Notes under the pieces: model-generated | Database searches by the model: none | Told to the model about the DNA's origin: nothing | The model's input: only the letters and a program-made list of their open reading frames with translations | Position numbers and translations under genes: made by a program | Part shown: positions 30,501 to 39,600 of the stretch, piece after piece | Numbering within the stretch: position 1 is the stretch's first letter | How the letters are laid out: the number at the start of each line of letters is the position of its first letter | IMG/VR virus record: IMGVR_UViG_3300009376_000011 | Span: 1 to 64,000 of that record | DNA length: 64,000 nucleotides | Reading direction: 5' to 3' (one strand) | Origin: a virus

Positions 30501-33500
30501 TGAAGCCAGACGACAGCGACGCGCTGAGCGTGGCGCGCAGCGTGGCCGTGGTTTGGCAGAGGCAACTGAAAGGTTTAGGGAGCGGAACGAGGAAGCAATT
30601 CGTCGTAGGGACCGGCGAGAAGGAGCGCGAGCCGACTTCCAGATTTTGGAACGTGAACGTAAAGCCCGTGCGGATGCCCGTGTTAAGCGAGAATTGGATC
30701 GACAAGCGGTTCGTGATCAGCGTCGGGAACGGATTCGTCGCCGGGTTGAAACGTTCGGAGAGCGCCAAGAAGCAGCGATCAGGCTGAGGGATCGGGAGGA
30801 AGGAGCGCGAGCCGATTTCACTGAGATCGAATTGCGGCGCGAGATGCGGCGTCAACGGGTCCGTGATTTTGCCCGTCGGGTCAGAGAAATCAATGCTGAT
30901 AGGACTCCTGAAACCCGCGAGGTGGGCAGGAAAGCGGCAAGGGCTAGGAACGACCGGTCGGCAGGGGTGTCTAGAAGGTTCGATGAAATCCGTGTTAGGC
31001 AGGAATCGTTGCGTGGGATGCCGAGTTCCGATAGATACTACGAACCGGATGATGATCCAGAGTTCCAGCGTGACTTTGAGCGCACTTTGGAACGCTTCTA
31101 TGTAGATATGCAAGATTACACGCTTGTAGATCTTGGCGACGCGCTTTCAAATGCTGGTAACCGTCAATTGGAGGAGGCTTTCGACTGGGAAGACCCGGAA
31201 GTTGACGCACGACTTGAGACGCCGATCAGGGACTTTCCTGAAGATTGGAAAGCAACAATTAGGGGTATTGTCGAAAACTCCTTCTATGACGACCCCGAAG
31301 CGCTTATGGGTCAACGTCGGTCACGAAGAAATATGTTTGGGCAAACGCTCCAGAGTCTGGGGAGCGACAAGGAGCCTGTTATTAGTTGGACAGCGAGGAT
31401 TGAGGAGATCGACGCTCTTATTACAGAGTTGAACGATGTGTTCTTCGACAAGTATTGGGATTTGGATGCGGACGGGTACAACATTACGTCTGGCGTTTAT
31501 ATGGATAGCCGATTCGGGGATCGGATATCTCAGGGTGGCGGGAATGCAGTCGGGCGCAAATATGACGAATTGATTGCTGAACGTGAAGCACTTTTCGATA
31601 AGCGTTGGATGTTGACCGATGAGGAGGAAGCGAGGATTTATGAAATTAGTGGTGAAATCGAAGCGTTATATGCAGAGACAGACTGGATGGGCGTATCAGA
31701 TGTACATCGTGAACGGTTTGAGGCGATACGAGCGAGGCTTGATGAACTAGATCGACCGATAGTGTTGGATAGAGGGATGATTCAGGGGATGCCCTCTGTC
31801 AATGAGATGGTTCGATCTGAAGAGATTTTTGAGAGGGCGAAGGAGCGGCGTGAACGTTTGAGGGACATTCGGAGACGAGTCAAAGCGGGCGAAGAAGTAG
31901 ATCCAGCAGAAATATTTAATGAACCGGTTCGGGGTGTTCCCGTTGTCAACGAATGGCAGGAATCACTAGAGGACAGGATAAGTGGAATTTCTGCACAGGA
32001 GCGCGTGAAGGCTAGGCGTGAACGTTTGGAGGCCATTCGGGAACGTCGCATTGCGGAGGCAAAAGCCAGAGATGCAGACTTCGATCCAGATGATATTGAT
32101 CCAGACGAATGGCATGACGAAGGCTCTCCGGCGGGTGGCATATTTGATTTGGATCAGCAGATTCGGGGGATGCCTTCTGTCGAAGAGATGGTTCGGGCTG
32201 AAGAGATGCATGAGAGGGCAATGGCGCGGCGTGAACGTTTGAGGGACATTCGGAAACGAAAGGAAGCGGAGGCTAGAGAAGTTAGGGATGCTGGTGTATC
32301 GCCTGCGCTTGTCGGTCAGCCGATACAGAACTTGGTGCCGACGCCAAACGATTCGGATCTTCCCGGTGAAGATGTTCTGATTCGGTATCGGCAGGGCGAT
32401 GAGGTCAAGATTGGAAACCGCTGGGGCACGGTGGTTCGCAGCGATCCGGGTGGCGGTGGTCGCGGACCCTTCTATGTAGTCCAATTTGAAGATGGACATA
32501 GCGAATCTTTCCCCATGTATCGGGTGACGGGGGATTCGGACTTGAGGCGCAAGCGTCGTGCTGAAGGAGTTGAACGACACTTTTACCCAGATGGGGCGAT
32601 ACCAGTTGAAGATTTCACTTCACAGGGACTAATTGACGAAATGGCGATGATTAAGGAAAGGTGGGATGGCGCAGATGTCATCCCAGTCGAAGACATGATT
32701 CGTTTCGACAACCTGCAAATTGCGTGGCATGAGAAGAATCCCGGCAAGGATTTAGGATCGGTTCGCAATAGTCGGGGTTATCCCGTTGATGTTGAGTCTG
32801 TTGAATATGGTGATGGAACGAGGGCTGATTTCGGTAGCAGCGGTGTAGGTGGCGACCTGAACTCCCAAATGGTTCGGGGGATGCCTTCGGTAGAACGAAT
32901 CTTGAGTGCGCCTCCCGACAGGTTCGATCCAGAGATTGATATTGATCCTGACACATACCACGATGATCCGCTTCGTCCGGGTCGGGATGAGCGGATTGTT
33001 AGGAGTTTGTCTGCTGCGGTAGATAAGTGGTTGGGCGAAGATTATTTTGATGCTTTTGAAGATCATGAACTTGAAAAAGCAATGAGTGATGCCATATTGC
33101 TGATTAGGGCAAAGAATGGTGGAGATCTCAAGTTTGCTGACTTCATTGAACCTAGTGCAAATTGGCCGGAAGGCTTCCTACATGCCGAACTTGGGGCAGA
33201 GGAAATGTTCACTAGGGAAGGAATTGAAAAGGGATTGCTGGCTGGCGTGTATGACGGCGACATTCCTGAGGGAGTTTTGCTTGAACTGCAAAATGATCAT
33301 GGTTGGAATCGTGATCCGGTTGAACGAGTTTCGGCCATAGTTGAGGCCATGTTGTTTCATCGTGAAGATATGGACAACCCGGAAGTTTTCCAAGAGAACT
33401 TGACGGCGATGTTGGACAATCTTTCGGTATGGGACGGCATGATGAACCGTTACGAACTAAACAAGTTGAATAATAGGGATCGTGATAGAGAGCCGTGGCA

Positions 33501-36117
33501 TGGTCGTCAACGCAAGATTCTTGTGAAGTTGACTCAACGATTTTTGAGTGATCGGAAGTCGGAAAACGAACGGCGACGCAAGGCTCTTACCGCACCGTTG
33601 GAAGATGCGTCGATGGAAAGAAGGTTTGATCCGGTTCCGGGTGAAGGCGAAGTAGATGTGCCCGAAGATGAACAAACGTTCTTGCAGAAGATTGTTGACA
33701 GGATTTGGAACAAGCGGCTCAAGGTTGTGAAAAAGGAATATGAGCGTCGCGGCAAGCCGCCGGAGACGATGCCTCGTTCCTTTGAAGAGTTGGGTATCAA
33801 TGTAGATGAGATTTTGGCTAGGGGTAGTACGACTCCAGAAGAAGATGAAATTATCAAGAAGTGGGTTATTTCAGCGTTTTCGTTGGGTGATGCCAATCAG
33901 TTTGCTGGAACAGATAGTTTCATGTGGCGGCTGCGAAACCAGTGGGGGAATGATGATGATGACATACCGAATATAACTATTCAGCAGACTGGGGGACAGA
34001 TCACTGCCAGTTTTAATGCTTCTATCGAATTTAAAGCCCCTAGAGACATTGAGGATCGCAATGGTCAAACAGTAAAGGGCGGCGAATGGGTTGCGAGCGG
34101 TAACACTGATCGGGTTATTACGATCAACAGAAGCAGGGGAGGTAATCCGCCAAAGATTCATGTTAAGAATAGTGAAATGTTTGTTGATACATACTCAACA
34201 TACGGTGTTAGAGGAAAAGGTTTCGCAACCTTCTATAACAGCAATACTTGGATACATGTCAACCAGTTGGGTGGACCTGATTCATATATTGGTGTTACTG
34301 CTGCTGATGATGGAAAGGTGGTTTGGGGTATACAGGGATTCAATGACCCTACTGTGGTTAAAACAGCGATGTCTAACATCCTCAAAGAATTGATTGCCTA
34401 TGAGACGGATCGTAAGCCCGGTTTGATTCGCAATGATCAAATGCACGAAGACTTGAAGAGGCTTTACAACATTCATTCCGCCAATGAAAACGACTCTCCT
34501 GTCACTCTTCAAATGATTCATCATGTTTTACGAGGGGGCGGCAAACATCCTTGGGAAGACATTGCACATACTGATGATCGTCCTTCTGGTATTAGCACAG
34601 ATGTGTTGTCTAGAGACAAGGATATTGATGCTATTGAAAAAGATCTATCCAAGAAGATTAACAAAGACGATCCCCTAGAAGCCGGGATGCTTAAAAACGC
34701 TTATGGCAATTGGTGGGCATCGAATGGACTCTTCGGCGGTGGAGATTTAGGTGTCGGGTCGGACGATCCTATCGGCAAGATTATGGCGGAGGCTGCTGAT
34801 GAAATTAGGGGTGGTCCGCCGGATGCTGATGTTGATACGCCGGATTCTCCACGACGACGGGATCGGGCAGCGGAGCGTAGGGCGAGAGGCAGAGGAGAGG
34901 AAGGACCAGCAGAAGTTCCTTTGTATAGGGGATTGAGGAGGGGGCGGTCGAACTTGACGATTGGCACTTCAGACGAACTGGGTCGTTCTGGGTTGGTTTC
35001 AACTTCGATGGAAGATAGCGACATCAAAACGCCCGCAGCCGCTGCTGAACATATTCGTAATGGAGGAAATATCTCTGATGTTCCTCGCGAGTTGATTCTG
35101 GAAGCAGCGTTGAAAAATTCCAGCGGAGACGAAAAAGACGAGTCAAAACTTTTCAGACTGGTGACCGTTGACGAAGATGGCAATCCCGGCGCGAACGTCA
35201 GTGGTGGCACTTTTGGTACATCGTATGTTTTCCTTAAGAGGGATCCAGACGGCAGGTCCGATAGTGAGCCGGGGACGGAACAAGGATTTATTATCAAAAG
35301 CCCGGACTATGCATTTGAAACGCCCGGAAGCGACGGGGGAGGCATTGCAAATGTCAGCCAATACAACGAGATTATTGGACGACAGATAAGTCAATTGCTT
35401 GGAGATCCGACCGGTGGCGTGATGGTAGATGGAGAAGACCCACGGGGTAATCCTTATATCGTTATGGAGTTCAATAATGTAACTGCGGATATCGGACTTG
35501 AAATCCCTCTAGCACATATGAGTTTTGAGGAGCGCAACGAACCGGAAATGTTGAAGTCTCGCCTTAGGGCTTTACTGATCGGTTACAGCATGGGTCTGGG
35601 AGATAGGCACGGCGGCAACTTGTTGGTTGGTCAGAGCGAATACACGGGCGGAACAAACCAGACAGGCGTGACCAATATCGACTTCCAGCGGGCTTGGGGA
35701 GCGACAACAGATCTTCGTGGTTACATAGATGGGCATATGGCTGAAGGCAGCGGTTTCCCCGGATTTGGATTGCTTAGTGAATTGCGACAGGCGGTTAGGG
35801 AGGGCAAGTTGAGCGAATCAGAGTTGGGGGGAGTAGTTCAGGAAGTCCATGATCAGATGAGAAACATCAAAGATGTTCACTTGGAAAGAATCTTTGGGGA
35901 TCTTCCCGAAGTCCACGCTTTGGGTGGGCGAGACATGTCAACTATGGGTGCTGCTCGTCGTGGGCCGGACGATGTGGAGACTCACGCGACGAACGTTAGC
36001 AACCATCTGGAGATGACATTAGCCACCCTTTCCGGTGGAGAAATGCTAGTGATGGAACTTTTGGAAAATGATGAAGATGAAGAACCATGGTATGGGGAAG
36101 GGCAGCGGACGTTCTAA
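27577..36117 (+). CDS. Giant 2846-aa protein with GNAT-like, ART-like and kinase domains
   Basis: ATG with GGGAG upstream; a single uninterrupted frame of 8.5 kb. Layout: basic Gly/Arg-rich N-terminus; a motif with CPTGY...NCGG (about 251-275); a Ca-loop-like DADGDGLVQEGTIWERP (about 638); Arg/Glu repeats with six copies of a unit containing RRRDREEGARADF (about 710-1100); five (R/Q)G(M/V)P-type motifs (1146-1770); an SH3/KOW-like piece (about 1605-1650). The C-terminal third has RGKGFATFYN and WGIQGF (about 2210-2245, GNAT-like), LYRGL plus LVSTS (about 2447-2470, ART-like), and a kinase. The kinase has a Gly-rich loop, FIIK (about 2571), GDRHGGN (about 2675) and IDF (about 2701). A virion-delivered multi-effector is my inference. 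Confidence 0.75.
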   Translation: MSDKPLEVKGPQDLIDVIPQERITGDILRGHGPRRGGLEHLLKFWRPIMRKPGGFRRCIVILANHPELYPLQPLCAWLHHETTGKWPNEGNHHGGGGAARAAGRVARRAIPGKRRRRRGKSEDGVEIASWRVYRRVARMDGGITTRPIDGDQNAVAYKAARFVQGLQSVPMPGSFDWTKQPIEVKGRGHGRLGRTLSSIASYFTPGDMSKYRSPIRSALWGALFPGGGGIGPSGGIGGGGARPSIGGGALRCPTGYINGGRFTDPKLSNCGGLVFDVPAKGPGAVTSGDVSKMTRRFESITAEDVPDVVRDVVVKKPKGDPFAVVREAAIRPNRAGSPARRESVVNDVVDFVGKNVGTTRLVRRDGVVYEPTLTPEELVKMKDHDAIKGAVYVTSKIGKGAIAGDEIRLLSKGVEAIEYAFGQGSVRVERKTDIPVGVGAKMRTRWASISRDPDIIINPFAHVEKFVQEFPEFVEIKPKFDGVKKPNERVVVTSSDGQKRVVSRWIHHMFLSPRAPRRLAGVKPYNIAKESGTKTLREQRFNREQYAVFSVEKKNLALRPDLSDQFGKPSLADLRISDTDGMSRDSLVDLKAARFVLAQLDEDMAVKVFGRRRMRGVRLSRFARRIPKVVPYNPRARDADGDGLVQEGTIWERPSGTIFRGLKAGARKLAGSVQLVDGNGKNVDYKPGENQRSPLRTSRFDPLKRRLAGASERFGGRREQGIRRRDQELDATADFTEVELRRQARKARRQRALARIRQRGAGVRERRTARMERGAERDEAAAGRHTERARELTSQRRDRDEFDRSRRDMRGRQRAEREELDRRSPRRERRTQRRDERRRRMQERLTEFGERNEEAIRRRDREEGARVDFGRRRPSIAERAAAAAERFRERREEGIRAEDRRRGARADFGKLDRERESRRRDRRGPTRRSERTPGEQRGRAAGAADRLRERNEEAIRRRDREQGARADFGILEREREARRQRRAERGAQRGRGLAEATERFRERNEEAIRRRDRREGARADFQILERERKARADARVKRELDRQAVRDQRRERIRRRVETFGERQEAAIRLRDREEGARADFTEIELRREMRRQRVRDFARRVREINADRTPETREVGRKAARARNDRSAGVSRRFDEIRVRQESLRGMPSSDRYYEPDDDPEFQRDFERTLERFYVDMQDYTLVDLGDALSNAGNRQLEEAFDWEDPEVDARLETPIRDFPEDWKATIRGIVENSFYDDPEALMGQRRSRRNMFGQTLQSLGSDKEPVISWTARIEEIDALITELNDVFFDKYWDLDADGYNITSGVYMDSRFGDRISQGGGNAVGRKYDELIAEREALFDKRWMLTDEEEARIYEISGEIEALYAETDWMGVSDVHRERFEAIRARLDELDRPIVLDRGMIQGMPSVNEMVRSEEIFERAKERRERLRDIRRRVKAGEEVDPAEIFNEPVRGVPVVNEWQESLEDRISGISAQERVKARRERLEAIRERRIAEAKARDADFDPDDIDPDEWHDEGSPAGGIFDLDQQIRGMPSVEEMVRAEEMHERAMARRERLRDIRKRKEAEAREVRDAGVSPALVGQPIQNLVPTPNDSDLPGEDVLIRYRQGDEVKIGNRWGTVVRSDPGGGGRGPFYVVQFEDGHSESFPMYRVTGDSDLRRKRRAEGVERHFYPDGAIPVEDFTSQGLIDEMAMIKERWDGADVIPVEDMIRFDNLQIAWHEKNPGKDLGSVRNSRGYPVDVESVEYGDGTRADFGSSGVGGDLNSQMVRGMPSVERILSAPPDRFDPEIDIDPDTYHDDPLRPGRDERIVRSLSAAVDKWLGEDYFDAFEDHELEKAMSDAILLIRAKNGGDLKFADFIEPSANWPEGFLHAELGAEEMFTREGIEKGLLAGVYDGDIPEGVLLELQNDHGWNRDPVERVSAIVEAMLFHREDMDNPEVFQENLTAMLDNLSVWDGMMNRYELNKLNNRDRDREPWHGRQRKILVKLTQRFLSDRKSENERRRKALTAPLEDASMERRFDPVPGEGEVDVPEDEQTFLQKIVDRIWNKRLKVVKKEYERRGKPPETMPRSFEELGINVDEILARGSTTPEEDEIIKKWVISAFSLGDANQFAGTDSFMWRLRNQWGNDDDDIPNITIQQTGGQITASFNASIEFKAPRDIEDRNGQTVKGGEWVASGNTDRVITINRSRGGNPPKIHVKNSEMFVDTYSTYGVRGKGFATFYNSNTWIHVNQLGGPDSYIGVTAADDGKVVWGIQGFNDPTVVKTAMSNILKELIAYETDRKPGLIRNDQMHEDLKRLYNIHSANENDSPVTLQMIHHVLRGGGKHPWEDIAHTDDRPSGISTDVLSRDKDIDAIEKDLSKKINKDDPLEAGMLKNAYGNWWASNGLFGGGDLGVGSDDPIGKIMAEAADEIRGGPPDADVDTPDSPRRRDRAAERRARGRGEEGPAEVPLYRGLRRGRSNLTIGTSDELGRSGLVSTSMEDSDIKTPAAAAEHIRNGGNISDVPRELILEAALKNSSGDEKDESKLFRLVTVDEDGNPGANVSGGTFGTSYVFLKRDPDGRSDSEPGTEQGFIIKSPDYAFETPGSDGGGIANVSQYNEIIGRQISQLLGDPTGGVMVDGEDPRGNPYIVMEFNNVTADIGLEIPLAHMSFEERNEPEMLKSRLRALLIGYSMGLGDRHGGNLLVGQSEYTGGTNQTGVTNIDFQRAWGATTDLRGYIDGHMAEGSGFPGFGLLSELRQAVREGKLSESELGGVVQEVHDQMRNIKDVHLERIFGDLPEVHALGGRDMSTMGAARRGPDDVETHATNVSNHLEMTLATLSGGEMLVMELLENDEDEEPWYGEGQRTF

Positions 36118-36398
36118 TGGCTAAATTTTTAATCACTCCTTACCAACATTCAGTTAAGCCTGCGATTATTGTTGAGAACAACGATAATCATTTTGATATT
36201 GGCGGGAATGAACGAATGGCAGCACAACTAGTTGAAGCCATGGATAGTTATGACGTTGATGAAGAAAAAAGATTGGCTGCTTTGATTCATGGTTCTACGG
36301 GCATCATGAGGTCGCATAAACTAGGAGACACAGATAATCCAGATGATAGAAAGATACTCAACGAGTATAAAAAAAAGTGGATGAATAGCGATGGGTAA
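36117..36398 (+). CDS. Hypothetical protein (93 aa) following the first giant gene
   Basis: ATG at 36117 overlaps the giant gene's stop (TAATG), so translation is coupled. The protein is mixed alpha/beta and acidic (FDIGGNERMAAQLVEAMDSYDVDEEKRLAALIHG). There is no known domain. A small gene coupled to an effector-bearing gene could encode a chaperone or an inhibitor; this is a guess from context. The frame extends upstream to 36087 inside the giant gene without support. Confidence 0.65.
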   Translation: MAKFLITPYQHSVKPAIIVENNDNHFDIGGNERMAAQLVEAMDSYDVDEEKRLAALIHGSTGIMRSHKLGDTDNPDDRKILNEYKKKWMNSDG

Positions 36399-36636
36399 TG
36401 TAAGTGCAGAGACGATTGGCAAGATGCAGAACTACATAGAGGCGCGCAATACGCCGGAGCGGTTGGGCATTGTCGAAATGGTGTCTCAGTATGTTCTATC
36501 CGATCTTCCTCCAGAAGAAGATAAAGAAGAGGCTTTGATTCTGTCGCGCTATCACCTGTCTACGGATAGGGGAACAGAAGATTTGAAAGCGTTGTATCCG
36601 GATGCTGTCAGTTGGATGGAGGAAGGCAATTCATGA
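36391..36636 (+). CDS. Hypothetical helical protein (81 aa)
   Basis: The start overlaps the previous gene by 8 nt and the stop overlaps the ATG of the second giant gene (ATGA at 36633-36636). It is helical, with ERLGIVEMVSQYVLSDLPPEEDKEEALILSRYHLS. Family unknown. With its neighbour it forms a pair of small coupled proteins between the two giant genes. Confidence 0.65.
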   Translation: MGNVSAETIGKMQNYIEARNTPERLGIVEMVSQYVLSDLPPEEDKEEALILSRYHLSTDRGTEDLKALYPDAVSWMEEGNS

Positions 36637-39600
36637 GATATCCGGAATACCGTCTGAACGAGGTCGGTTTTCGCGCTCGTTTATATGATGTAAACCATAT
36701 CCCTCTTGAAAAAGGGATAGGGAGCATAATCAGACGCGTTCCGAAGGTGGTTCCGTATGACAACGATGCCCGTGATGCTGATGGCGATGGTCTAGTTCAA
36801 GAGGGGACAATCTGGGAGCGTCCTGCTGGTACCCGTTGGGTGAGCAAGTTGGGTAGCGCTCTTTCTTCTGGCTTGCGTGCCATTCCGGGTAACTCCAAGA
36901 TTGTGGATAAAGACGGCAACGATGTTGATTACAAGCCCGGAGATAAAGCACAGGGTGGACGGGCGAAACTTCGTGGTCTGTTGGCTCGTCGCCGGTTGCG
37001 TCGGGCAGGTAAACGTCGGCGTCGTGCAGCGGAAAGGCGCGAAGAGGACAGGGAGCGTAAGGCTCCTGAAGAATACGACAAGTTAATTGAAACTTTGGAA
37101 AACGCCGCTAATGCTGCAAGTCAAGAGCGGCTGATCGAAGCAGAGAAGCAGCGCGGCGATGCGCCGATGGACGGACCTTTCCGTTCATTCTGGGACACGT
37201 TCATGGAAGCGTTCACGGGCATGAAGGGGGGGAGGGAGGATCGCAATTCCCGTGACAAGGCGCGTGGTAGGAGCGCTATTCGCAAGGCTCTTCAGATGGA
37301 GGGAAACCGGCGGACGGCTGGCGACGAGAACGGTAATGAGCCTGATCATGACAGGGAAAAGGAGTTCGATGAGGAGGCATTAGACGGTAAGGGTGTGATG
37401 CCTTCTGCGATTGAAGAGCATCACAGGAAACTTAGAGAGGATCCTGAGTATCGCAAGCGGTGGAATCGTGCGTTGCGTGAGGGCAAGGTAGATCAGTTTA
37501 TTGAGAAGGAAGGTTTGAGGCCGATTCCCGATGGCGGGGATCGCGATCCCGACCGACCCCGACCCCGAATTGATCCCAAGCCACCAACGGATGCTCCAGA
37601 GGCCGGGAAGCCGTTGACTGATTTGACCGACGACGAGTTACAGGCTCGGATTGAGGCATTGCAAGACATCAATGATGACATGTCTCTGGATGATTTGTCA
37701 CCGGCACATCAGGCGGAGTTGGATGCGCTGTATGAGGAGCGTAATAACCGTTGGCTGCGGGGCGAGGGTCCGCGACCCCGCCGCCCAGAGCCGGATGATC
37801 CAGAGGCAGATGTTGAACCGGGGTTTGAATTACCCGATGAGGTAATCGAAAGCATTGAACATTACAGGGATACCGTACTGCCAGAATTGAGTGATCAAGA
37901 CTTGGCTCAAGAACTTGCTGAACTGCGAGAAGCGCTGAACGCTGATGATTTGGAGGACAGGTTCCCAAGAAATGATGGGCCTGAACGGTTTGCTTTGGCG
38001 TTGCAGGAGCATCGTCGTCGTCTTGTTCAGCAAAGGGAAGAGCGGAACAGCCCGGAAGCGATGATCGCCCTCGCTGACGCTGTATCTGAAGAGGATTTAG
38101 ACCAAGCGGTTGGGGGCGTACTGCCCCTACATCTTTACCCGCGGGACATGGTGGACAACCCACGTTCGGAAGAGGCGGTGAAGGCTTTCAATGAGAGGAT
38201 TCGTGAGCGTCTTGCGGAAAGGGATGAGGCTAGGGCGGCACGGGGTCTTCGTTGGAGTGACGAACGAATAACAGGTGCGTCCGATGAGGAATTGCAACGT
38301 CGTCGTGCAGAACTGGTTGCTTTGGATCCAGTTGGCAACGATTCGGCAATTAGGACAGAACTTGAACGGCTGGAGAGCGAACGGATTAGGCGTGAAGTAT
38401 TAGCGGGGATGCAGAGAGATCTAGATGAATATGAAGAATCTGACGACGATCTTCCGGGCGATGCGTTCTTCGATAACGAGGGTTGGATTGAAGGCGACTT
38501 CGCTTGGGACGATGATGCTATTGACGCCGCGATCAATGTTGCTCTTGCTACTGACGATACGAGGACTATAGAAGGAATAGAACGCTCGCTTCAAAGGTAT
38601 AAGTACGATATGACTACGAGCGAGTGGCGTGGCGCTAAGGGTCGTCGGCATCGGGAAATTCAAGCGATTTTGGATCGTAGGCGTGAGGAGAGGGAGCGTC
38701 CGACTAGGACGGTGCCGCCAAGGGACGTTGATCCCTATGGAGATGACGAATTCGGGTTTATGAGCGATGAAGATCTTCAACGCCATATAGATGATCTTGA
38801 GAATATTGAGGATCGCTCCCCGGATCAGGAGGCGCGTTTAGAGGCTTTGGGTAATGAGTATGACGAACGGTTTGGAACAGAAGCAGATGTTGAAGACATG
38901 GAGCGCGAGGAGCGGTTGGAATGGTACGAGACTGATCCTGCAAGTCTTTCCGATGAGGAACTTCAAACTGAAATCAATGAACTGAATTCTGAATCGGATT
39001 TGGACGACGATGCAATGGCGTGGTTGACCAAACTTTCTGAGGAGGATGACAGGCGGCAGAAAGCCCGAAATGAACAAGAGGATCAAGAAGCGGCAGAAGC
39101 GGAAGCGGCGGAGGAAGCCCGTCAGGCTGAACTAATTGAAGAGCAGCGAGATCCACGGGATATGACTCCTGAGGAAATGGCTGAAGAAATCAACGCCATT
39201 AACGAGGCTGATGAAGATGAGTTAAATGAGCATTGGGGTTCGTCTGAAGCGGCGATGGATCGTTACAACGTTTTGCAGGATGCGCTTAGTGAGCGCGAAG
39301 AGCAGGATGCTAGAGATCGTGATCAGGAAGAGATTGAGGATCGTATTGCTGAGCAGGATGATCCTACGGAGATGCGGGATGAGGACATCGGTGAAGAGAT
39401 GTCTGAACTGTTTGATATTTCCGAAGATGAAGATTACAACGAGGAAGCGCGGGCACAGGCTAGGCAGCGATGGGAGTTGTTGGCAGCCGAACAGGACAGG
39501 CGTGAACGGGAAAGAGAACAGGATGAACGGGATCTGTCGGATGCGTTAGACGAGCGGCAGGCTGAAGAGGATGCTGAGGAGGATCGCATCCGTGAAGCGG

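Noticed and set aside
29958-31113. Long antisense frames of 175 and 374 codons, and a 271-codon plus-strand frame in another phase, inside the first giant gene.
   Set aside because: Arg/Glu-rich repeats (CGN, GAR codons) create stop-free stretches in other frames. No ribosome binding sites are seen, and the giant frame spans the whole region.
34915-35150. A complete ADP-ribosyltransferase in the first giant protein.
   Set aside because: The Arg and STS motifs are present, but no E-x-E is seen before the kinase Gly loop; reported only as ART-like.
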